Shown here: one piece after another, positions 12,489-23,551 of the stretch
Layout: each line of letters starts with the position of its first letter
Numbering within the stretch: position 1 is the stretch's first letter
NCBI GenBank assembly: GCA_020746875.1
Contig: JAGTJL010000006.1
Location: 2,170,001 to 2,234,000, forward strand
Reading direction: 5' to 3'
DNA from: Rhexocercosporidium sp. MPI-PUGE-AT-0058
Lineage: Eukaryota > Ascomycota > Leotiomycetes > Helotiales
Length of the DNA: 64,000 nucleotides
Made by a program: the position numbers and the translations under genes
Notes under the pieces: model-generated
The model's input: only the letters and a program-made list of their open reading frames with translations
What the model was told of the DNA's origin: nothing
Database searches by the model: none

Positions 12489-13623
12489 ATGGCAGCATAC
12501 AAGTTTGCAGGATGGATGGGATTGGACAAGGAGGCCGATAAGGGCAAGATGGTCTGGCAAGAGTATGAGCCAAAGACTTGGACTGAGGATGATGTTGACA
12601 TTAAGATCACTCACTGTGGGATTTGTGGATCTGATTTGCACACTCTGAGATCAGGATGGGGAGCAACTCTTTACCCATGTGTAAGTCTAAATTCGAGATC
12701 CTTCTCACGACACTTCACTAATGTTTATGCAGTGTGTTGGTCACGAGATTGCCGGAACTGCTGTCCGAGTTGGAAAGAACGTAAAGCACTTCAAGTTGGG
12801 CGATCGAATTGGCGTTGGCGCTCAATCGGGATCTTGCCTTGATTGTGAAGAATGCATTGAAGGGAACGAGCACTACTGCTTGAAGGGCAACGTCGGCACA
12901 TATAACGGAAAATACCCCGACGGAAGCAAGTCATACGGTGGCTACGCCGATTACTGCCGTGCTCCGGCGCACTTTGCTGTCAAGATCCCCGACAACATCA
13001 GCACTGCCGAAGCCGCCCCCATGCTCTGCGGAGGTGTTACTGTCTGGTCCCCTCTCACCAAGAACGGTGATATCAAGGGCAAGAAGGTCGGCATCGTCGG
13101 TGTTGGAGGTTTGGGACATTTCGGTCTTCTTTGGGCCAAGGCCCTTGGTGCTTCCGAGGTCGTTGCTATCTCCCGAACTGACAGCAAGAAAGAAGATGCT
13201 TTGAAGATGGGCGCCACTAAGTACATCGCTACAGCCGAGAAGGGATGGGAGAAGAAGAACTACCGCTCTCTCGACTTGATCGTGTCCACTGTCTCCAGCC
13301 CAAATATGCCACTTGAGAAGTACTTTATGCTGCTTAGGACAAATGGACAGTTCATTCAGGTCGGCGCACCAGAAGACAAGATCCCTGCTTTTTCTGCTTT
13401 CGCTTTGATTGCCAAGGGATGCAAAATGGGAGGATCCATGATTGGATCTCCGAAGGATATCTCGGAGATGCTGGAATTCGCTGCGAAGCACAACATCCGC
13501 CCTTGGATCCAGGAGCGGCCTATGAAGGATGCCAACCAGTCGGTTGTCGATATGGATGCCGGAAAGGCGAGATACAGATATGTTCTGGTAAACGAGAAGC
13601 ATGTCGCAGAGTTGAAGCAATAG
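12489..13623 (+). CDS. Zinc-dependent alcohol dehydrogenase, cinnamyl-alcohol/ADH6 type
   Basis: Medium-chain dehydrogenase that probably interconverts aldehydes and alcohols with NADP(H) in the cytosol. Exons 12489-12680 and 12733-13623 join in phase, giving 360 residues, the usual ADH6-type size. Visible motifs are the catalytic zinc region HCGICGSDLHT and GHEIAG, a four-Cys structural zinc site in CLDCEECIEGNEHYC, and the Rossmann loop GVGGLGHFG. The loop is followed by AISRTDSKKEDA, whose Ser-Arg after the second strand is typical of NADP binding. The frame is open upstream to an ATG at 12375, which would add 38 residues. I prefer the inner ATG on family length, but the longer form is possible. 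Substrate is unknown. Confidence 0.88.
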
Positions 13624-13700
13624 AGTATAAATTAATAATTTAATAATTTAACATAGACTATATTAATTCATTCAAGACACACCTACTCAAGAGCCCCAGC

Positions 13701-14164
13701 ATGCTTCCAAAGCTTCCAGCAATGTCATTCCACGCCGATCACACTGGCGCCGTCCGCCATACCACAAACACTTCGAAGAAGCCTCAACAACATTTTCTCC
13801 ATCTAATGCACAAAAAGGAATGGTATGAATACTGTTCACGATTAGTTCAATGAAGTTCTATTCTCCAAGTGACATCTCACCTCTTTAAAGCAGGTACAAA
13901 ATTCTCCACCATCCTCTCGGAAGCCGCTTCAGACCAATCAACCAATGTCTCTACCAAGACAACAGAGAAGCTACACCTCAGCACAATCGAAACTCACACC
14001 ACCTTAATCAGCAAAATGACTTCGCTAGCAGCTCTCCTCACAGGAGAAACCTCGCCCTCCAATTCCGCAATACTCAGGACTTGTTCGGCAGAACGTGGCG
14101 CCACATCTGCTTTCGCTACAGCACCATCGTCTTGTGGATTTATCGATTTATGAACTGCGTATGA
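13701..14164 (+). CDS. Possible small spliced gene or gene remnant
   Basis: An ATG at 13701 opens a frame that can be spliced (GT at 13823, AG at 13893) to a 130-residue reading ending at 14164. It has no recognised family. The neighbouring frame also reads like protein, with DLSIYELRMIEERERL around 14,140-14,190. The competing frames suggest either a false ORF or a decayed gene, so this call is tentative. Confidence 0.2.
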
Positions 14165-17100
14165 TTGAAGAGCGCGAGAGACTCGTACCTAGGATTACAA
14201 CTCTATTCTTCGGCGTCTCGAAGTACATCACACACCTGCGGGCTCTCATTTCCTTCACTGCCTGAACATCGGTAAGTAGACCTGCGGTTTGAAACTTCTC
14301 CATGGCCAAAAGATCGTAGCCGTTCAGCTGGGAAAGTCAGTTCTGTGTCTTGGTTCCAGGTTAATGGATTGGTAGAGTAGTGCAAACTGACCTTAGGCAG
14401 AAGACATCCGATCGTCGATCGTCGTAGTCTTGCCTGCTGAAGCTGGCCCGAGTACTTTCAATGTCTTACAAGGCGATGACATTATCAAAAGCCGTGGCAG
14501 GAATGGGTGAGTGGTGGGCTGGAACGTTTCTTACAACGATCTCAAGTTGAAAATTGACGGGGGACGAGAAAAAGATTGTATTCTTGTTGTTGAATTTGTT
14601 GGTTAAGGGAGAATGTTACACAAACTTCCTCGCTTGGCGGTAGCAAACAGGAGATGCCCAGGTCTGAACAGATTTGTGATAATCTCACAATGGAGTCGTG
14701 GAACGAAGGGCCCATGGAGAAAATTCACGATTGTGATCCCACTCGTATTTCATCAGGTGATTCAGGCTAGAAAACCGAACTCCGGCGCAGGACTTTTCTC
14801 ATATCTTCCTGGAAATGGCCCCTTGCTTCCATCGCATTGGGGGTATGCATGTACGCTCCAGAAATAGCAATAGTTTCCTAGAGTCACTCTATGACAGTAA
14901 TCACAGTTTCAAATGGACACTAGACCCACTGATAGGGCAATAGTTTAATGCGCATGACTGTAGTGACATATGTTGATATCGGATGGCCTGGCCTGGTAGC
15001 TGCTTCGAACAAGCGAGGCTGCCCCAGCAGAACAACATTGGACTATGGCCATGGTGAGTCATTAAACGAGTACAGAATACCTTTTCAGTCGATTGAGAGC
15101 TTCTCTTATATTGATGTCCGATTGGATGTACCCACAAAATCTTGAGAGTAAAGCTTCGAAACAAGGGTACATGGTTGTTAAATCGCTGACATGAAAAATG
15201 GTTTGCCATGATACAACCCGTCCAATATTTCCAGAAGCGAAAAGTAATTCATACAGTAAAAGAATTTCTTTCGCTTGGAAGGACGGCAAATAGCAGGACA
15301 GTATTTCTAGAACGAACTCATATCCCTGAAGTTGCTCCGTGTAGGATGAGGGATAATTTAAGTCAAGAAATTCAACGCCACGGAGTGTCACCCCATTCAC
15401 ACAATAACTAAGAGAACCCCGTAATGGAAAGCTTGCATCATAGGAAAGTCTCCTAAAGCTGAACGAAAACATCTCAAAACAACAAAGGAGAGTTTTGAGA
15501 TGTTTTTGGGGGCGGCCCCCAAGACCAACTCGAGCCGCGCCGCATGGCGGCGCTTCAGGGGACCCTTCAGCAGGGATTTCAGAGCACGCAAGCCCCCCAG
15601 AAAACCCACCACTGTGCGTGCATCCTCCACACTATAAAACAACGCCAGATATTCCCAGGTCTTCAGCCTTGCGGTAGGGCCAGATAAGTGAATTACGAAC
15701 CCTGGAGCGGTGAATGTGTACATGGACAGCTGAGTCTTAATAAGATAGACATGCAACTTTTCAGCATAGATCTCCTTGCCCTCGTAGTTTCTCTTCAGTC
15801 AACTACTCACTCACATTCTCGGCAAAGCGGCCTTCCGTCTGGCCTTCCATGAACGAATGGGCCCGGAATTGCAAACTTTGGAATGGAATGATTGATAGCC
15901 GGTAAGTCGGGATCGAATCGAACCACCTGGCTGAGAAGAATGATCTAGAAGCCCCTTCCCGAAACCTCATGGATAGTGGTCGCTATTCTTCTGCTTAAAT
16001 GTCAGAGACGCGACACGTCCCCTACTTCCACGGTCCTTCAAGGACCACTTGCTGCAACAAAAAGGGGTTGGGCAACATTTCTCGCAAAATTTGATAAAAC
16101 TTTTCAAGACGACAAAGCGCAGCTGAGTACGTATTTACTGGACGGAGTTTTGATGCGATGCGATTTGCGCCTAATAAAAAGGGGCAGCACCTTGGCCTGG
16201 ATATCTCCCCGCCCCCCTTTTTTCCTCGACTGGAAATGATCCGTGCCTTTTTTTGACTTTATCCAAAGCTGACCGGGCTCCAAGCTGGAAAATCTCGATA
16301 TGTTTGAGCCAGCCGTTCTTTTGTGAGGAGGTCGTAAAGGTTTCAATACCAGCGTGAATATTGGTAAGCTTAGAAGATGAAAAGGTCAGATGCGATTGTT
16401 CGGCAACCAGATGATTTCTTCCCGAAAATCTGGTCACGTGACTTTGTAACATTTCCGAAATGGCCATTCCAACAAAACGAACGAGGGAAGCTTTTGACGA
16501 ACAATGCTATGGGGGAAGAACAAGATGAGTTCAAGTTGGAACATAAGAAGTTCGTGCATCAAAATAGTTGATCTACTGTTTATCTGGCCAAGGTCGCGTG
16601 TCACAAATCATCCAGGTAGATGGGTAAGCGATAGCAAACAAAAACGCCTGGGTTCTTCACCATGACTCTTTTACAAAAATCTGCATCTCGTCTCTTGCCA
16701 TCTTCAAAAAGCCCCTCAATCGTTCAGTAACTTCAAACTGCTCTCAGAAGAAGACAACAACCCTTTTTCCACCAGAGGAGAACTGGATGTGTTTCACCAA
16801 AGTCACGTGGTACTAGCGCGGGGCTAGTGCGTGCTGGATTATCCTCTGCCACTTCAGTTATCCTCTTCACACCCTCGACCTGACTCTGCTCCCAATGCTT
16901 CTTGAGGATTGTTGCGTCACCCGTTGTCTTCTTGACCGTTGTCCTGTTGCATTTTTGGATTTGTGGCCTCTTTGTGGCGCCAGGACTCGTGTGCAGCGAA
17001 ACCACCACTAGACCTCATCTACGCACCAGCCTCGCTTTTAGCAGGACGTGCTGTGCTGAGATATTCGCCTGGTCGCATCAAAGTGGTCCTGCATCTTCCC

Positions 17101-17573
17101 AATACTCACCCAACTCTACCTTCCACCACCCTCTCCAAAGTCACAGTCCGCCATCAGGACACCCGCGCCCATCGACTCGCTCCTCGACTATCGCAGGACG
17201 ACACTCTCCTCCTACCTTACCTTGCGGTACCGTGTATTTGTCACTGTTCGCAACATCTCCTCCGTGGCCGCTTCATTGTTCCGGTCCTCTCGCTTCTCGC
17301 CTCACTCACTCCATCACGCCGCCTATCGCATACGCTCTTTGCTCCCAAAAAGTTCCACCAGTGACCACCACCACCGATTACCAATTCCCTCGCGCTGTGC
17401 GATATTCGCCAGCGAGACTGCAGAGAAGCTGGCACATTCAACACTTGTCTCCTCGAAGCTGTTGACTTGCGACACTTATCGGCTACAACGCCGGTCGCGG
17501 TCCCCGACACGCTCTTAGACGTACAGGATCTTGGCTGTAAAGTAACTTTGCTTCGCGCTCCTAATCCGCGACG
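14165..17573. other. Long spacer and leader region upstream of the SomA-type gene
   Basis: Most of this 3.4-kb stretch holds nothing I can assign. A G/C-rich block at about 15,500-15,620 interrupts an A/T-richer background. From about 16,900 to 17,573 the DNA is rich in C and T with open frames lacking family features. This looks like a long transcribed leader and promoter of the downstream regulator, as is common for fungal developmental regulators. Confidence 0.45.
15397..15756 (-). CDS. Unassigned open reading frame in a G/C-rich block
   Basis: A minus-strand frame of about 119 codons reads YTFTAPGFVIHLSGPTARLK and later VVGFLGGLRALKSLLKGPLK. It stays open upstream past the first start-like codon. 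It resembles no family I can name, and its base composition differs from its surroundings. It could be a fragment of a mobile or repeated element, or chance. Confidence 0.2.
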   Translation of the reverse strand: MHVYLIKTQLSMYTFTAPGFVIHLSGPTARLKTWEYLALFYSVEDARTVVGFLGGLRALKSLLKGPLKRRHAARLELVLGAAPKNISKLSFVVLRCFRSALGDFPMMQAFHYGVLLVIV

Positions 17574-20134
17574 ATGAACAACGTTAATATGGGTGGCATG
17601 AATGCCATGGGTGGTCCAGTCGGCGGAGGGATGCCGATGATGAACAACGGCGCAGGTGGAGCTCGACCACCAATGCCGGTGAACAACAACGACCAGCGAT
17701 CGCAACTCAACACATACATCTACGAATACTTCCTCCGAAATGGTATGTACGACTGTGCGAGGTCTCTTCTCAACAGTGAGCAGCCCATAAACGTCGAGAA
17801 GGATAGCCCTGGCCGCCGTCGCGAAAACGGCACCGGTGACGATGGAGGAGACGGAGATAATAAGGATGACATCGACTCCAAACAACCTCATGATCTTCCG
17901 AACCCCGCCATTCCTAAGGAATGCCCAGAGAGCTGTTTCTTGTACGAATGGTGGTGTCTGTTCTGGGATATGTTCAATGCTCAGCGTGGAAAGGGAGATG
18001 CACGCAGCGTCTTGCAATACGTGAATCACACACAGGTCAGTACAGTCGCAATGAGACAACCGAACTGAAACTTACATATCTGAAGGGACAATCACGCCTC
18101 AAGCAAGAGCAACAGCAGCAAATGTTGCGCGGTTTAAGAAACGATGTCAATATGACACCGCAGCAATATCAGCAACTGATGATGAGAAACTCTGCCGCAG
18201 GCAATGGCATGACTCTGAATCAGAACGAGTTGAGACACAAGGCTATCCAGAATAACAACAGAAACGCGTTAGTCGTCTATTCATATTCCCGCGTAGATAA
18301 GCTAATGGTCACATAGTACCCCGCAACAAATGCAGTTAATCGCCCAGCAACAAGCACAAAAGCAGCAGCAGATGCAACGGGACCCATCGGATGGAAACAA
18401 TCAGCCACGCCCACAGTCTCCTGGATCTGCTGAGAACGCACCGTCCCCCTCGAAACGGCCTCGTCTTGATGGAACGCCCTTCAACCCACAACAAATGCCA
18501 ACCGGGAGAGGACAAGCTGGAGGGATGCCCCAACAGGTGGGAGATACTGGCCCCAGCCAAGCGGCTCATATGCAGCTTACCAATGGCATCGAACCAAGTA
18601 ATCTGACAGCTCAGCAGTTCCAGAACATGCCAGGCGGACCAAACGCGCAACAGGCCAGACTCGCGGGGTACCAAGCAAATCTCGCACAGCAGCAGGCCGG
18701 TCAGATGCCCGGCGTGAAGCCCATGCCAAACCCCGGTGGTCCTCAGAATCAAGGTTCGCCCATGATGGCCCAAGGCCAGGACGGTGCGGCAATCGCGAAC
18801 TACTATAATCCCCAGGATCCGAACAGGATGCAGGGTGGCCCAGGTGGAGCCCCTGGTGGAGGCGGCGGCAACCATGCCCTGCAGGACTATCAAATGCAGC
18901 TCATGTTGTTAGAGCAGCAGAACAAGAAGAGACTCATGATGGCACGCCAAGAGCAAGATAACATGATGCCACGAGCTGAGGGAGGCGGTCCAGGTCCAGT
19001 CGGACCTAACGGGCAGCCATTCCAGCAAGGAACCTCTCCACAAGGTCCTCGCTCTGTGAACTCGCCTAATCCAGGAGACCAGATGAAGCGTGGCACTCCA
19101 CACATGAACAATGCTGGCATGCCATCGCCCCTACCCGATGGACAATCTCGAGGATCTCCAAGTGGTGGAATCAATTTCAATCTTCCAGGCGGTCAAATGG
19201 ATCCAAACATGAATCAACAGTACTTCAAGATGAATGGCATGGACCCCAACATGGCCGGAGTTATGCCCAATGGCATGCGCCCCCCAAGCTCACACCCGGG
19301 GGGATTCAATAACCAGATGACTCCACAACAACTGGCGATGGCTCGACAGCAACACCAGCAAGGCCAGAACTGGCAAGGTGGACCTAACGGTCAAATGATG
19401 CCACAACCTACCCAAGGAGGAACTCCTCAACAGAACATGGGTACACCACAGCAACGAGCTATGCCACCTCCATCAGCACCAGCAGCAAACCCCGCGGCAA
19501 ATGGCAGAACGCAGCCTCCATCGCCTCAGCAGCCTCCTGCACCTCCGACGCCGTCCCAGACCAACAAGGCTAATCCGAAGAAGAAGGCAGAGTCGAAGGA
19601 TAGCAAAGCAAAGGTATATTCTATTGCGTTTAATGGATTTTTTTGTAGAAATGTTGACATTGATGACAGCGGGCCACAAAGAAGGGATCAGCCGCAAACC
19701 TCAATGCAGGTGCAACACCGTCTGCCGACGCCGAAAATGCTGGGGCAACGCCCACACCCGCGACTCCTATCACCCCCGTCCACCCGAAAAGCTTCCAGAA
19801 TGGAGCTGTCCAGCCTGTCACCAACGGCCAACCTCCAGCACCAACTGCAAACACTAATGTTGTTTCCCAGCAATCCGATGCTTTACAAAGTGGTGGTCTC
19901 AACTTCGATGCTTCTGGCGTAGGCCCTTTCCTTCCTGACTCTAAGCTCTTCTCTAACACACTGCAGTTCGATTTCCCAAGTAGTATGGACTTTGCAAATC
20001 CTAACAATGGCAACATGGATGTTCTCCAAGACTTCGATTTTGACTCCTTCTTGCACCAAGATGCGGAAGGAGTTGACAACTTCAACTTCGACTCCTCAGC
20101 ATTCCTCGACGGGGGCGAGATTAATGCAGAATGA
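17574..20134 (+). CDS. somA: LisH-domain transcriptional regulator of the SomA/Som1/Flo8 type
   Basis: Nuclear regulator related to yeast Flo8 and Aspergillus SomA, which act downstream of cAMP-PKA in adhesion, development and virulence. Exons 17574-18035, 18086-18267, 18317-19613 and 19670-20134 join in phase, giving 801 residues. After a Gly/Met/Asn-rich start comes a LisH motif at about residues 43-75 (LNTYIYEYFLRNGMYDCARS), then FLYEWWCLFWDMFNAQRGKG, which is characteristic of this family. The rest is Gln/Pro/Gly/Met-rich and probably disordered, with a basic stretch PSKRPRLDG and a Phe/Asp-rich acidic tail like an activation domain. A further 48-bp in-frame segment at about 19,919-19,966 looks like an intron; removing it would shorten the protein by 16 residues. 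Confidence 0.85.
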
Positions 20135-21237
20135 TCGAAAATAAATTCTCTTGGGGTAACATCAATCAATTTCCGGAGTTTTCGTGCATACCTCATGGCG
20201 TTAAAGCGGATCATACCATCTCGGTTCGGGAGTGTTCCTTGTTCATGCGAAAAGAGTCTCGATCCCAATGATTAGAAAGAGCGGCTTGACAGTCTCAAAA
20301 AATTCCTTACTACATACATTATCCGTTGGTGCGATTGGATATGGATGAGAGCATGTTTCTCTATTTATGTTTATGCTTGATTGTCGCAACGTACCTAATA
20401 CCTGCTTTATCCCTGCTGCCTTTGCAGTGCGCTCGGCATCGGAGCGACAGGTGGAACTGGAGTCGGGGGTCAATCTCTACAACTTCTTATTTGTTCATTA
20501 CTGTTGCGTGTTTGTGGGGGACTAGGTCATGGAGGAACCTGTGTATTTATCATCGAGGTGCAGGAGGGCTTTGCTGGGGGTTTTAAGACTTGATTGCAAT
20601 GGAGCACGATATTATGTCAGTCTCTATTTGACGTAAGATACAAGTGTTTCCGTAAGAATTATCATGCATGTTACAATATGCTAGCTGCTGTCACTAATCA
20701 AACCTGTACATCTTCATTGGTTGACATGGCTCATGGGTCTAGAAGCTTCAAGCACAAGGGTTTGAACACACATCCACGCGCATGCAATGTCCCGATCCAG
20801 CCAATACGAGAGCGTGCCTCAATGCCCGGCGTCTAGCGCTTAGTTTTCACGCACAGTTGATTATATAGCATCCATTTTCTTTCCCACCTTGATGATTTCT
20901 TTCGAAGATAGGGTTATCGCACGTCTGACTCTTCTAGCTGATCTGTGCACTCAGGGTCACCACAATTAATCTCTAGAAGCCTATCCCTGCCCAAGTCGTT
21001 GTCGTCCCCATCTCTGACTCAGCCCTTCTTTGGCGAGTTTCCCCCTCCTGAAAGAAGTAAACATCTAGTCCGAGCTTTCTCCACAGCAAGGAACAGCTTT
21101 TCGAATCATTGTCATAGCTCCAGTTCCAGCGATCGGTTACGAAGTACGTCCCGGGATCTGGGTCATCGTTGTTTTTACCTCGGAATCAAGCCCTGAATCT
21201 AAAGCAATCAACACTTACTTCACACTATACATTCACC
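20135..21237. other. Spacer between the SomA-type gene and the MOSC fusion gene
   Basis: It holds the 3' flank of the upstream gene and the promoter and leader of the next. Short open frames show no family features. I found no RNA gene or repeat. Confidence 0.5.
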
Positions 21238-23040
21238 ATGGCTCCCATTATACCACCCAACCTGGACGCCCCCTGGCACAAAGACACAGTCCTCCAACTC
21301 CGCACCAGCAAAATGAAACCCATGCACAACCTCTCCATCAGCACTGGAATCTACAAACAGCCCCGCACCACCCGTGTCTTCTGCACCTCCACCGGTCTTG
21401 AGAGCGACGAGCACGACCTCACCTTCCACGGTGGCGTCGACAAAGCCGTCCACCAATACTACCCAGGTCACTACCCTTCCTGGCGCACCGAGTACCCCTC
21501 CGCCTCCAACTTCGAGCTCGGAGGTTTTGGCGAGAACATCGTGAGCGAACACATGAATGAGCGGAATGTCTGCATCGGCGACATTATTCGCATTGGTGAG
21601 GTTCTCCTCCAAGTCAGTCTGCCGAGACAGCCGTGCTTTAAGTTGAATCATCGGTTTGGATTGAAGAATTTTGCGAGTCAGACGTGGAAGAAAAGTCGGA
21701 CCGGGTGGTATTACAGGGTTCTGGAAGAGGGCTGGATGGGTGTTGGTGATAGTATTGAGCTTGTGGAGCGGAAGTATGAGAATTGGACTATTGAGCGGGT
21801 GCAGGAGTATTTGCATAGGGATAAGGGGAATTTGGAGATGTTGATGCAGGTTAGTCTGTCACTCTTCCCCACTCCAAAAATGAAGGAGTGTTTTCTTCCC
21901 TTTCCTCGTGACCTCTGACAGTGGGAATGTTTGGACGTCCTGAATCTTGATTATACAATGAACTAACCTCCATCCCAGCTAGAACAAATCCCCGAATTCG
22001 GAAATGAATGCAAAAACGCATTCAAACACATGATCTCAACCCTCCGCCTGGCCGAAGCGGAGAAAAACAAACCCAAAGAGCCCGAAAAATGGGACGAATA
22101 CACTCTCCTCTCCAAAAAGGCAGAAACGTCACGCATCTCATCATTCGTGTTCTCCAAACCTGGCAAAGACGAAGACAAAGAACTCGATCCAGGATCTTTC
22201 GTGCGTCTCAAACTCCCCAACGGACTCCTGAGATCTTATTCCATCGTGAGCGGGACGAGGAGTGAATTCATGCTCGGCGTCGCACTGGACGAGCATAGTC
22301 GCGGCGGCTCAAAATACTTACACGAAAATCTCTACGAAGGTGATACTATCCTCGTCGGGAAGATCACAGAGAGCGTACCTATCAAAGCGCAATTCTCAAA
22401 CCATATCTTCATTGCCGGTGGTATTGGCATCACTGCTTTTTTGGGGCATATGGACATCTATGATAAGATTGGATTTAACTATATGCTGCATTTTGCGGTT
22501 AGGTCGGGGGAGGAGGTGCCGTTTACTGAGAGGATTGAGGAGGCGAGGGTGAAGGGGAGGGTGGTGCTTTACGAGAAAGCGAAGGGGGAGAGGATGGATA
22601 TTGAGGGGATATTGAAGGAGAGGGTTTGGGGGAGCTGTGTCTATACTTGTGGGCCGAGGAGAATGATTGAGGGTGTTGAGAAGGCGGTGGAGAAACTGGG
22701 GATGGTGGAGGATGAGGTGCATTATGAGGCTTTTCAGGCTGATGTTGGTGGAGATCCGTTCGTGGTTGAGGTTGTTACTGAGGGTGAGGGGGAAGGGGAA
22801 GGGAAAGAGGGGAGGGTTATTGATGTTCCTGGGGACATGACGCTGTTGCAGTGTATTCGCGAGGCAGGGCTGGAGATTGATAGTAGTTGTGAGGTGGGCA
22901 ATTGTGGTGCTTGTAGGGTTACGGTTAAGGAGGGACAGGTCGAACATAGAGGGAGTGCGTTGAGTAAGGAGGATAAAGAGGAGGGTGGGATGTTGAGTTG
23001 CGTTAGTAGAGGGATGGGGAGGCTGAAGATTGAGTGGTAG
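21238..23040 (+). CDS. MOSC domain fused to a ferredoxin-NAD(P)H reductase with a 2Fe-2S centre
   Basis: A single 557-residue protein from exons 21238-21849 and 21979-23040 (GT-AG intron, branch gaactaacct). Residues about 20-200 form a MOSC domain of the YiiM type, with FGENIVSEHMNERNVCIGD and the likely molybdenum-ligand Cys133 in RQPCFKLNHRFG. About 225-450 is an FNR-like reductase with the FAD motif LRSYSIVSG and the nucleotide loop AGGIGIT. The C-terminus is a plant-type ferredoxin with CEVGNCGAC and a fourth Cys in MLSCVSRG. MOSC enzymes of the YiiM/mARC group reduce N-hydroxylated compounds, so the fusion probably carries its own electron chain from NAD(P)H. That activity is inferred. 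Kozak context CACCATGGC supports the start. Confidence 0.9.
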
Positions 23041-23272
23041 AAGGAGTACAGTTTGGTTATATTGTGGTACATGTAGAGTCTTCTTTTGCTGAGAGTTCTT
23101 TGTAGATTGCTAGAACACAGATGATATTTTATTCTTACCCTTGTATTGTTTTCTTGCCATAGCCGAGAAACACCCTGTCGCTTGCCAGCAGCTGCAACCT
23201 CTCCCTTCAAAACAAGCACTTCACTGACATGGGCATAAACAGTAATAAGACATCTACCTTCATGAAAGAAAA

Positions 23273-23372
23273 TCCGGAATGGTGTAGTGGTTAGCATTTC
23301 TGCCTCTCATGAACTGTCCAACCAACAGTTGAGTGTTCGCAGGAGACCGGGGTTCAATTCCCCGTTCCGGAA
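23273..23372 (+). tRNA. tRNA-Glu (CTC) with an intron
   Basis: The acceptor stem TCCGGAA (23273-23279) pairs with TTCCGGA (23365-23371). The D arm contains GTAGTGGTTAGCA. The T arm is CGGGG-TTCAATT-CCCCG. The anticodon stem TCTGC pairs with GCAGG, with one G-U pair, and the loop starts CT-CTC-A, giving anticodon CTC for glutamate. About 28 nt between loop position 37 and the 3' side of the anticodon stem form the usual tRNA intron. Confidence 0.9.
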
Positions 23373-23551
23373 TCATGTTAAACTTTCTTTTTGCTCTCTA
23401 TTTTAATTCAGACAGTTTTTTGGTTTCTAATTCATGCTACTTTATTTTAAGCTCATTTTTGAAATCTAATATTAACTATTACGAAAATTATAATCAAATA
23501 AAGTAAAATCATAAACGCGCCTTTTCAATCCCGATATTATCCTTCGCCTTC

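Noticed and set aside
12931..13620. 229-codon minus-strand frame under the alcohol dehydrogenase
   Set aside because: Antisense to the motif-rich dehydrogenase exon; no family features.
17241..18059. 272-codon minus-strand frame over the SomA-type gene
   Set aside because: It lies opposite the LisH exon, has no family features and mirrors the coding strand's composition.
22396..23297. Long minus-strand frames under the MOSC fusion gene
   Set aside because: They are shadows of the purine-rich coding strand, with Leu/Pro/His-rich text and no motifs.
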